From positions 62,001 to 126,000 of the forward strand of contig CAYXMQ010000007.1 of the NCBI GenBank assembly GCA_964466195.1: a stretch of DNA of 64,000 nt, read 5' to 3'. A program made the translations under genes and the position numbers. Position 1 is the stretch's first letter. Each line of letters begins with the position of its first letter. Of the stretch, positions 19,046 through 25,735 are shown piece after piece. This DNA is from PFJX01 sp964466195. GTDB taxonomy: Bacteria > Pseudomonadota > Gammaproteobacteria > Burkholderiales > Thiobacillaceae. The notes beneath the pieces were generated by a model, which saw only the letters and a program-made list of their open reading frames with translations, did no database searches and had not been told where the DNA came from.

Positions 19046-19336
19046 TCAGATCAGCAGCGGGCCGGTGAAGTCGACTGAACGGAAGACGCCGAACTGCTTG
19101 ACCCGGACGTCCACCGGTTCAGTGATGCGGTAGAAACGCAGGTTATCTTGTTTGTCGTCAATTTCCGCCAACAACGTGCGTTCCAGTTGTTCGAACTGCA
19201 TTTCATCAATCTGGCATTCGAAGACCGATTTCTGCACGCGCTGGCCCATGGCTTCGCAGGCTTTGGCGACGCGACGCAGGCGTTTGCGGCCGGCCGGGGT
19301 TTCGGTACAGACGTCGTAGGTGACGATGATCAGCAT
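19046..19336 (-). CDS. cas2: Cas2, CRISPR adaptation endoribonuclease-fold protein
   Basis: 96-residue Cas2, the structural partner of Cas1 in spacer integration. It begins MLIIVTYDV, with the conserved Asp8 of the ferredoxin-like fold. KRLRRVAKACEAMGQRVQKSVFEC is the usual family block that follows. It sits 3 bp downstream of cas1 and directly upstream of the leader, as in canonical type I-C loci. Confidence 0.97.
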   Translation of the reverse strand: MLIIVTYDVCTETPAGRKRLRRVAKACEAMGQRVQKSVFECQIDEMQFEQLERTLLAEIDDKQDNLRFYRITEPVDVRVKQFGVFRSVDFTGPLLI

Positions 19337-19339
19337 GGC

Positions 19340-20374
19340 TTATTTGGCGATGTACGGCAGGTAGCCTTCCATTTCGCCCCGGATGGCGCGCGCCATGAAA
19401 CGCGCCTGAATCAATGGCAGCAGGCCGATGGGCAGCTTGCTGTCCAGCAGCGGATGGGTGATTTCCTCCTGTTTGCGTTCCTGCCAGGCGGTGACGACGG
19501 CGCGGCGGCCGTTTTCACTCAGCATCACCGCACCACCCGGGCGCAGATCGAAATCCGCCGGCGTAACCTGGCCCCGGTTGATCAGCGTGAGCGCGAGACG
19601 GTCGGCCAGTATCGAACGGAACTCCTCCTGCATATCCAGCGCCAACGCGGCGCGGCCGGGGCGCACGGCATGCAGGAAGCCGAGCTGCGGGTCGAGGCCG
19701 ACCACTTCCAGTGCGGAGCGGCAATCGTTCATCAGCATGGCGTAGAGAAAAGAAATCAGCGCGTTGAAGCGATCCAGCGGCGGCCGACGGCTGCGGCCGT
19801 CGAGGGCGAAATGCTCGCGCATCGGCGGTTTGATGATGAGATTGAGCGCAGCGAAATAGCCGCGTGCGGCGTCGCCTTCGACGCCGCGCAGTTCATCCAA
19901 CGTCGTAGCCGCCGCCGCCGCGCGCAGTGAGGCGGCGAGATGGTCGGCGGCGCGGCTGAGTTGCGCGCCCTCCTCTGCCGCGGCGGCTTCGCGCGCGCCG
20001 CGTTGCAGGTTGACGCGGCTGTTCTTCAGTTTTCCGGCGACGCAGGCGCGCGCGTGCTCCAGCGCGGCGACCGGGTCGCCGGCGGCCTTGTGCTGCGCTT
20101 GGCGCAGCAGGATGTTGCCGGATACCGGACCTTCCAGGCGCGCCTTGAAACGGCCGTGTTCGTCCAGCAACACCAGCGATTTGCCTTCGTCCGCCAGCCG
20201 ATGCATCAGCGCGGGCGAGACCATGACGTTGCCGAATGTGACCAATCCAGCGAGGTGGTGCAGCGGCACTTGCAGACGTTTTTCCCGTTCCACGTCGATG
20301 CGCACGGTGGCGTTTTCCAGGTGTGCGTAGGCCTGGGGCGTCATGACGTAGAGAGTGTTTAGGATATTGTGCAT
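19340..20374 (-). CDS. cas1: Cas1, CRISPR integrase (type I-C)
   Basis: 344-residue Cas1 nuclease/integrase. The metal-binding triad is visible as Glu in GVEGDAARGYF, His in LGFLHAVRPGR and Asp in ALDMQEEFR. It starts MHNILNTLYV, typical of the I-C subtype. Its promoter must lie in the 46 bp between its ATG and the ATG of the divergent RHH antitoxin gene, unless transcripts from cas4 or cas7 read through the antisense toxin-antitoxin module. Confidence 0.97.
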   Translation of the reverse strand: MHNILNTLYVMTPQAYAHLENATVRIDVEREKRLQVPLHHLAGLVTFGNVMVSPALMHRLADEGKSLVLLDEHGRFKARLEGPVSGNILLRQAQHKAAGDPVAALEHARACVAGKLKNSRVNLQRGAREAAAAEEGAQLSRAADHLAASLRAAAAATTLDELRGVEGDAARGYFAALNLIIKPPMREHFALDGRSRRPPLDRFNALISFLYAMLMNDCRSALEVVGLDPQLGFLHAVRPGRAALALDMQEEFRSILADRLALTLINRGQVTPADFDLRPGGAVMLSENGRRAVVTAWQERKQEEITHPLLDSKLPIGLLPLIQARFMARAIRGEMEGYLPYIAK

Positions 20375-20379
20375 TTTGT

Positions 20380-20406
20380 ATTACGATGTGAAACACAATT
20401 CGTATT
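20380..20406. promoter_or_regulatory. Candidate operator between cas1 and the RHH antitoxin gene
   Basis: Imperfect palindrome in the 46-bp divergent gap: ATTACGA-TGTG-AAA-CACA-AT-TCGTATT. The inner arms TGTG/CACA are perfect and the outer arms match 6 of 7. Ribbon-helix-helix antitoxins normally bind such repeats at their own promoter. From this position binding could also affect the cas1 promoter. The site is seen; the function is inferred. Confidence 0.5.
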
Positions 20407-20420
20407 GAAAGAGAGTTGAC

Positions 20421-20738
20421 ATGTCCACCCTGACTTTGCGTCTGCCCGATGAACTGGATGCACGTCTGAACCGGTTGGCGGCCTTGGAAGACAAAAGCCG
20501 CTCCGAACTGGCTCGTACGGCGCTGGATAGCTTTTTGCGCGAATTGGAAAGAAAGCGCTTCATGGACGAGTTGGTTTCGGAAGCAAAGGCCGCATACACG
20601 AATGAGGCGATTCGGAATGAGGTGCGCGAAATGGCCGAAGAGTTTCTGCCTTTGGAAAATGAAGCGCTGGATAACGCCGAAGGCCGCAAGCCGGGTGAAC
20701 CCTGGCCAGAGGAACTCGGCGAAAAGTGGTGGAAATGA
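20421..20738 (+). CDS. Ribbon-helix-helix (CopG/MazE-like) antitoxin
   Basis: 105-residue antitoxin. The N-terminal 50 residues (STLTLRLPDELDARLNRLA...) form the ribbon-helix-helix DNA-binding fold. The acidic C-terminal tail, ending PWPEELGEKWWK, is the expected toxin-neutralising part. Its TGA overlaps the toxin ATG, the usual translational coupling of type II modules. It is transcribed opposite to the cas genes and starts 46 bp from the cas1 start. With the next gene it forms a complete toxin-antitoxin module inside the cas operon. Confidence 0.88.
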   Translation: MSTLTLRLPDELDARLNRLAALEDKSRSELARTALDSFLRELERKRFMDELVSEAKAAYTNEAIRNEVREMAEEFLPLENEALDNAEGRKPGEPWPEELGEKWWK

Positions 20739-21100
20739 TGCTGCGCGGCGAGGTGTGGATAGCCAATCTGAACCCCGGGCGCGGGCGTGAGATCGGAAAA
20801 ATCCGGCCTGTACTGATCTGGCAGGCCGACGAGTTGATCGCAATCGGTACACCCATGGTGATCATCCTGCCGATGACCACTCAGGTTTATCCCGCATATC
20901 GGCATTGGCGCGTATCGGTCAAAGCGCGAGATCGTCTGCTCAAAGATTGCCAAGTGGTCGTGGATCAACCCCGCACATTGGACCGTGAACGTTTCGGTGA
21001 CGGCCCATTGACGGCGTTGACTGACGAAGAACTGAACCGAGTAGAGCGGGCTTTCCTGGGAGTATGCGGACTGGCACATTTCGCTATTCCTCCGAGCTGA
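20735..21100 (+). CDS. MazF/PemK-family toxin endoribonuclease
   Basis: 121-residue PemK/MazF-like toxin. The conserved first strand RGEVWIANLNPGRGREIGKIRPVLI is present, followed by IILPMTTQ and a VDQPRTLDRERF block, covering the family's RNA-binding loop and catalytic residues. Such toxins cut mRNA at short motifs. The start was set at ATG 20735, overlapping the antitoxin stop; ATG 20738 is equally possible and the upstream GTG is less likely. Its 3' end overlaps the 3' end of cas4 by 17 bp on the opposite strand. No truncation is seen. Confidence 0.88.
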   Translation: MMLRGEVWIANLNPGRGREIGKIRPVLIWQADELIAIGTPMVIILPMTTQVYPAYRHWRVSVKARDRLLKDCQVVVDQPRTLDRERFGDGPLTALTDEELNRVERAFLGVCGLAHFAIPPS

Positions 21101-21707
21101 ACAAGGCGATATGGAGCATCGCTTGCAGCGTTTTTTCGGCCAGCGCCTCCGGCTGGCAAATTTCCTGCAACGAACACTCCCGGCAGCGGGCATCGTTCAC
21201 AGGTGGCGGCAACTTGCCCGTAGCCAGCATGGCGCGGATGGCCTCGGCGGTTTCGATCACCTTTTCCCGCAAGGCCGCCGTGATGGCGACCTCGCGCCGC
21301 CGATGGCTGCTGGCGTGATAGATGGCGCCGCGTGACACCGGATGGCCGAGCATGTCTTGCAGGCACATCGCCTGAGCGGCGAGCTGGATGTCGTCGTTGA
21401 GCCATTTCCGTTTTGGACCGTGTTTGTATTCAACAGGGAACACCGTGTCGTCAGGCCAGAACTCCACCACGTCACACTTTCCAATCAGCCCGAGTCGATC
21501 CGACCAGACCGGTAGTGAATATTCCACTCGCGCACCTTCTCGTCCTGTGACATGTGCAGATCGATCCACCCGTTCATGCTCCGCATTGCCGCGTGAAGTG
21601 TGGATGTTGTCGGTGAATTCTCCTTCCATGTGGATCAAGCCACAGCGGCGCGGGCAGTAGGCCCAGTGGTTCAGGGCAGACAAGGGAACGGAATCCATTA
21701 CTGCCAT
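21084..21707 (-). CDS. cas4: Cas4, CRISPR adaptation exonuclease
   Basis: RecB-family nuclease that trims prespacers and selects the PAM end before integration. About 207 residues. The iron-sulfur cysteines are visible as YCPRRC near the N-terminus and CRECSLQEIC near the C-terminus. The nuclease core GKCDVVEFW followed by FPVEYKHG gives the Asp, Glu and Lys. The start is ATG 21707 or ATG 21698 (MDSVPLSALNHW), the latter fitting the family better. It is flanked on both sides by toxin-antitoxin modules on the other strand and may need its own promoter in the 63-bp gap before the 21771 antitoxin. Confidence 0.95.
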   Translation of the reverse strand: MAVMDSVPLSALNHWAYCPRRCGLIHMEGEFTDNIHTSRGNAEHERVDRSAHVTGREGARVEYSLPVWSDRLGLIGKCDVVEFWPDDTVFPVEYKHGPKRKWLNDDIQLAAQAMCLQDMLGHPVSRGAIYHASSHRRREVAITAALREKVIETAEAIRAMLATGKLPPPVNDARCRECSLQEICQPEALAEKTLQAMLHIALFSSEE

Positions 21708-21770
21708 CAAGAATCACGTATCGACAGACAGCGCGCTAAACTGCCAAGCACGCTTTTGCAGGAGCCCATC

Positions 21771-21995
21771 ATGGCAATCACTTTCGAAGAGGCCAAAGGG
21801 CTGGCCATGCAACTTTCCCCAGAACAACGCGCCGACCTTGCCGATCTGCTCTGGGTCAGCGCCTTGCCGCAAGCTGAAATCGATGCGGCCTGGGCGGTGG
21901 AAATCGAGCGGCGTCTCGCGCAAGTCGATGCCGGCGAAGTCGAAACCATTCCATACGAAACCGTCGTCGCCGAACTTCGCGCCAAGTACGGCTGA
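21771..21995 (+). CDS. Addiction-module antitoxin component (Unstab_antitox family)
   Basis: 74-residue protein of the putative addiction module component family: LSPEQRADLADLLWVSAL, then a DAAWAVEIERRLAQVDAGEVETIPYE block and a VVAELRAKYG end. A good ribosome site, CAGGAG, stands about 7 bases before the ATG. Its stop overlaps the start of the ParE-like toxin. It is divergent from cas4 across 63 bp. Such proteins neutralise ParE/RelE toxins. Confidence 0.87.
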   Translation: MAITFEEAKGLAMQLSPEQRADLADLLWVSALPQAEIDAAWAVEIERRLAQVDAGEVETIPYETVVAELRAKYG

Positions 21996-22309
21996 TGCAA
22001 GTCCGTTTGCACCCGGCAGCCAGAGCCGAACTGCACGAAGCCGCCGATTGGTATGCGCTGGAAGCGGGAAACGCTACGGCTTCCAGATTCATCACCGATT
22101 TCGAACAAGCGCGTGCGCGTATTCTTGACACCCCAAGCATGGGTATTGCTGTGTGTGCAAAAGCAAGAAAGATTCCGTTCCGCCACTTCCCTTACTCCCT
22201 GATTTATCGCTTGGGGAAAACCACATTCTTTTCGTCGCCATCGCCCATCACAGCCGCCGCCCTGGATATTGGGCCGGGCGGCGGTAGATGGCAGCGCATC
22301 AAGGGGTGA
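21995..22309 (+). pseudogene. ParE/RelE-family toxin, frameshifted in the last third
   Basis: The first 70 or so residues match plasmid-stabilisation ParE toxins: MQVRLHPAARAELHEAADWY, then RKIPFRHFPYSLIYR. After that, at the GGGG run 22213-22216, the annotated frame becomes unfamiliar. The -1 frame reads LGENHILFVAIAHHSRRPGYW, the normal family ending, with a stop at 22285-22287. One missing base, most simply a fifth G, explains this. The extended frame overlaps the cas7 3' end by 11 bp, while the restored frame would stop just short of it. The toxin is therefore probably inactive, unless the base is a sequencing error or ribosomal slippage occurs. Confidence 0.8.
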
Positions 22310-23270
22310 TCAGTTCGACCCCGCTGGGCAGGCGGTCACGGTGCGCGGTGACGGTGTAATCCCCAAAGCTGCGCGGTGACCCGGTCAGACCTTCACGGTG
22401 GCGAATCTCGATGATGGAGTTGTCCAGCTTGCGGCCGGGGCTGGAAAAATCCAGCAAGCGTTGCGCGGGCGCGCAGCCCAGCATGGCCTGGCGTACACGC
22501 TGCTTTTCGTCGCTGTCGGTGCCGACATGCTTGAAGACGTAAAGGCCCCGGCAGGCCATCACGCCTTTCGAGGCGGAACGGTCGTGATCCCACATATTCA
22601 GCAAGGCTTGCCAGATTTGGCCGAGGTCGTCGTCGGAAAAACCGGTGCCGGCGGCGAGATGAGCGGAGACGAAGCCCTTGGCGACATAGAGGCCGTAGGG
22701 GATCAGGGCTTTGCGGCCCATGGTGCGGAGCTTGTCTTCTTCTTGTTTGTTCTCCCAGTTTTCGTAGTCCTCAACTGACTTCGCGCCAGCGACTTTTTCC
22801 GCTACCGCCATGCGGGTAATGGAAGCATCCATCGGCAGGATAGGATCGATTGAGCGGGAGAACGCCACTTGGACTGGGCCGCGCACCTGCCCGGCATTGG
22901 GGCCAGTGGACATGACTGCGCCGAAGGTGCGTACATCGAAAAACTGCTGACACATCCAGTCACGCGCCTTGTTGACCTGAACGCGATTTCCTCCGCCCGC
23001 AGGCGCGCCATCGGTCGCAACATGGGCGGCGGTAATGGGTTTGTTCAGGTTGGTCGCATGCTCAACAAAAATGGCATTCGGTGCCGCATTGTCGAAAGCG
23101 GTCTGGATGTAATTTCGCACCCGCCGCTTGATTGCCACGTCGGACACCAGACCATGCATGTCTTCCGGGTCGATACGCGGGCTGTTGCCAGCATCCGGAT
23201 CGCCGTTGGGGTTGCCGTTTTCGCAGTCGAAGAGATAAAGAAATTCGTAGCGGTTCTGGATGGCGCTCAT
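22299..23270 (-). CDS. cas7c: Cas7c (Csd2), type I-C Cascade backbone subunit
   Basis: 323-residue Cas7 of the Csd2/CT1132 type. The signature FLYLFDCENGNPNGDPDAGN is at residues 10-29, followed by SDVAIKRRVRNYIQ. Several copies coat the crRNA spacer in Cascade. The ATG overlaps the cas8c stop by 4 bp (ATGA). Its 3' end meets the ParE-like toxin gene tail to tail, where the canonical next gene would be cas4. Confidence 0.97.
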   Translation of the reverse strand: MSAIQNRYEFLYLFDCENGNPNGDPDAGNSPRIDPEDMHGLVSDVAIKRRVRNYIQTAFDNAAPNAIFVEHATNLNKPITAAHVATDGAPAGGGNRVQVNKARDWMCQQFFDVRTFGAVMSTGPNAGQVRGPVQVAFSRSIDPILPMDASITRMAVAEKVAGAKSVEDYENWENKQEEDKLRTMGRKALIPYGLYVAKGFVSAHLAAGTGFSDDDLGQIWQALLNMWDHDRSASKGVMACRGLYVFKHVGTDSDEKQRVRQAMLGCAPAQRLLDFSSPGRKLDNSIIEIRHREGLTGSPRSFGDYTVTAHRDRLPSGVELITP

Positions 23271-23665
23271 TGCGGTGCTCCCTGTTCGTTGACGACATTG
23301 GTGGATGTTTTCTTACCGGGGCGCAGTTCCGCCAGCTTCTGGTAGTAGCCGAGGGCGAACAGCCCCTGGCCTTCGAGGTCGAGGATGCGCGGCGCGGCAT
23401 CGCCCAGTTTGCACATGATTTCGGCAATGCGTTCCTCGTACCACCAGGCCAATCCCGGTTCGAGTTTGGCCAAGTGGTTGCGTGCATTGGCGGCAAGCCG
23501 ACCCAGCACAAGTCCAGGTGTCTGGCTGGCGGAGGCATAAAAACGCTGCACGACGCCAGCGCCGACATCGCCCAGTGCTGCACGCTGGAGCGCTGCCAAC
23601 ACAGCCAGCAGTCCGCCGCAGTGATAGGCCGGAGCCGAGTGGTTGGGGTTGTAAGTTGCGGTCAT
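23267..23665 (-). CDS. cas11c: Cas11c, small Cascade subunit from an internal start in cas8c
   Basis: In type I-C systems the small subunit is made by internal initiation within cas8c. An ATG at 23665 is preceded, seven bases upstream, by a perfect Shine-Dalgarno sequence GGAGGTGA (23673-23680 on the plus strand as TCACCTCC). It would give a 132-residue protein sharing the cas8c C-terminus and starting MTATYNPNHSAPAYHCG. That length fits known Cas11c proteins. Existence of the mechanism is established for the subtype; this start is read from sequence. Confidence 0.75.
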   Translation of the reverse strand: MTATYNPNHSAPAYHCGGLLAVLAALQRAALGDVGAGVVQRFYASASQTPGLVLGRLAANARNHLAKLEPGLAWWYEERIAEIMCKLGDAAPRILDLEGQGLFALGYYQKLAELRPGKKTSTNVVNEQGAPQ

Positions 23666-25012
23666 GGTTGTGTCACCTCCGGGTTTGAGTCGAACGAAGT
23701 AGGCTTTGATGAGGCCCATGCGGGCGTGGTTGAAAATTTCGCGGTTACGGTCGTCTGGCGAGAACCGTTCGGAACGGAATTGAGAAAGAGCTTGTGCAAA
23801 TATTGGTTGCGGAATCGGCAAACCCTGTACTGCGGCCTTCCAGAGAGCGGTACTGGTAGGTGAAGGAAGTTTTTCCAAATTCGCCGAAATGGATTTGCTT
23901 CGGTCATTGCGTATCAAAGACAGACATATCTCGAAAAACTTGGGGTCACGAGCATTCCCTTTGCCATCAGCGGAGACGATTTCCATATCTGCGAACCAAG
24001 ACTCGACATGACCTACCAACACATCGAAACGGTCCTCCATCCAGTCACGCACCATGACGCGGCCGGACATACCGGAGACAGTGAGTGCGAAATACTCGTT
24101 GTCAGCGAGATTGGGCCGTTGCCCGGCCCGGATTGCGTTGAACAACTGGCGTGCGGCAATGGCGGCCGATGCTGCGGCGACTTCTGGCGGATCGTTCAAC
24201 CAGTCCAGAACGTCGTCTTCTTTTTCTACCGTACCCCTGAACCAATGAAGGACGATGCCTTCACCAAGCCGCTTGCTGTGATAGCGTTTAAGGTGGTTCA
24301 GGGCATCTACATAACTCCGAGCCGCATGATCGGATACCGCTGCATTAGCCGACTTCTTCAGCCCAAGTGAAGTGAAGGCAGCCTTGTCGAATCCGATCAG
24401 TGCGTCACCGGAACCTTGGCCTCCCGGTAGGCCCATTACCTTGGGATGAGTTACTACAGGTGTAGTCACCTCGCCGCTGGCGAAGCAGAGCATCTCGTCG
24501 CCATCGGCCTCTCGGCCGCAAGCTCGCCAATGCCGCCACCAATCCAATACGGCGGGGTCATTGAGAGGATCGCAATTGTCGATCCGCCATTCCAGGTTGT
24601 CGGTGGGTTTGGCGCGATGGGGCGGCGCAAGCAGTGTCTGTCGCAAAGACTCCAAGGCAGAGTCATCGTCGAGAAACGCAGCCAGTGCATTGAGTTGAGG
24701 CGATTCAGCGGCGGCGTCGCGGATGCGCGCCAAATAGAAATCATGCCGTGGCTTGTCACTAGCGGCAGCTTTCAGCAACAGAGCGGTTTTCAGGTTGTCG
24801 ATCAGAAAATGGGCCTTGCCTCCCGATTGCATGTCATGCATTTCCGGGCAGCCCCAGCGCTCGGCACCGCCATTTTCATCGCCCATCGGCAGGATTCCCG
24901 CCAAGCCCCCGTCCTTGGTGAGTTCAATGCGCCAGCGGATATCGCGCACAGTGAAGCCCGGTTCGGATTCAGGGATATGCGCACGCGTGTAGTCGTTGAG
25001 TCGGTTTAGCAT
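23267..25012 (-). CDS. cas8c: Cas8c (Csd1), type I-C large Cascade subunit
   Basis: 581-residue Csd1 family protein, the large subunit that recognises the PAM and recruits Cas3. The N-terminus MLNRLNDYTRAHIPESEPGF, the internal NLEWRIDN and the C-terminal AYHCGGLLAVLAALQ block are characteristic. It overlaps the cas5c stop by 7 bp and the cas7c start by 4 bp. It contains the internal Cas11c start. Confidence 0.96.
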   Translation of the reverse strand: MLNRLNDYTRAHIPESEPGFTVRDIRWRIELTKDGGLAGILPMGDENGGAERWGCPEMHDMQSGGKAHFLIDNLKTALLLKAAASDKPRHDFYLARIRDAAAESPQLNALAAFLDDDSALESLRQTLLAPPHRAKPTDNLEWRIDNCDPLNDPAVLDWWRHWRACGREADGDEMLCFASGEVTTPVVTHPKVMGLPGGQGSGDALIGFDKAAFTSLGLKKSANAAVSDHAARSYVDALNHLKRYHSKRLGEGIVLHWFRGTVEKEDDVLDWLNDPPEVAAASAAIAARQLFNAIRAGQRPNLADNEYFALTVSGMSGRVMVRDWMEDRFDVLVGHVESWFADMEIVSADGKGNARDPKFFEICLSLIRNDRSKSISANLEKLPSPTSTALWKAAVQGLPIPQPIFAQALSQFRSERFSPDDRNREIFNHARMGLIKAYFVRLKPGGDTTMTATYNPNHSAPAYHCGGLLAVLAALQRAALGDVGAGVVQRFYASASQTPGLVLGRLAANARNHLAKLEPGLAWWYEERIAEIMCKLGDAAPRILDLEGQGLFALGYYQKLAELRPGKKTSTNVVNEQGAPQ

Positions 25013-25725
25013 GGCTTTTTTACCTCCGCACTACCGAACGCAGGCACATCCAGCACGCCATTGCGAACATGGGCATCGAACAAGGTAATGAAGGGTTTGT
25101 CCTTCTCCTTGACCACCTCTTTGCGCAGGTCGAATACGTCATAAAGCATGAAGCCCAGGTGCTGGTCGAAAGGTGCGGTAGTGGCGAGTGCAGGGTTTTC
25201 CAGGTACTCAAAGAAAGCGGGAAATTCGCGGCAACCGAAATAGGGTTGCTGGAAACACTTGCCGGCGCGGGCACGGCGTTGGAAGCAGGCATTGAGCTTG
25301 CTCCAGTCATTGCCAGACTTGGGTTCGATACGGGCGGTAAGCCGGTAACGGACATTCTTTAATGCCATGGTCTGGCGTTGGGTGCGGCCAGTGGTCTCAT
25401 CGTTGCCATCGGCCCAAAGCGGTTCAGGGACTTCTCGTCCATCCATCCATTTATTAAGCGTGGCCGCGCCCGGTACGCAGCCCTTCACCTCATTGCGTCG
25501 CAGGGCAATGTAACGCGGCATTTCCAGGACTTCGATACGCGTGATCTGCCAATGGAAATAGGGCCGCATGACGGCACCATCGCGCTTCCCATCCCAGTAA
25601 ATGGCATCGAAGATGCCGCGCGCCGCCGAGGGCGTAATGACCGGATAGGAAAAGCGTTCGACCTTCATTTCCGGCCGGGTGAAGCAGGCCAGGTCACCCC
25701 AGACTTCCAGCGTGTGTGTCGTCAT
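25006..25725 (-). CDS. cas5c: Cas5c (Cas5d), crRNA-processing endonuclease
   Basis: 239-residue Cas5 of type I-C. This subtype has no Cas6, so Cas5c cuts the repeat hairpin and stays bound to the crRNA 5' handle. The N-terminal EVWGDLACFTRPEMKVERFSYP segment and the TPSAARGIFDAIYW block are family signatures. A PYFGCREFPA segment lies in the C-terminal third. It starts 10 bp after the cas3 stop. Confidence 0.96.
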   Translation of the reverse strand: MTTHTLEVWGDLACFTRPEMKVERFSYPVITPSAARGIFDAIYWDGKRDGAVMRPYFHWQITRIEVLEMPRYIALRRNEVKGCVPGAATLNKWMDGREVPEPLWADGNDETTGRTQRQTMALKNVRYRLTARIEPKSGNDWSKLNACFQRRARAGKCFQQPYFGCREFPAFFEYLENPALATTAPFDQHLGFMLYDVFDLRKEVVKEKDKPFITLFDAHVRNGVLDVPAFGSAEVKKPC

Positions 25726-25735
25726 GTTGCCTCCT

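Noticed and set aside
22211..22222. Programmed -1 frameshifting to make a full-length ParE toxin
   Set aside because: The GGGGAAAA run is slippery-looking, but in the reading frame the A-site Lys tRNA would have to pair with GAA. No stimulatory hairpin was evident, so a simple one-base loss is the better explanation.
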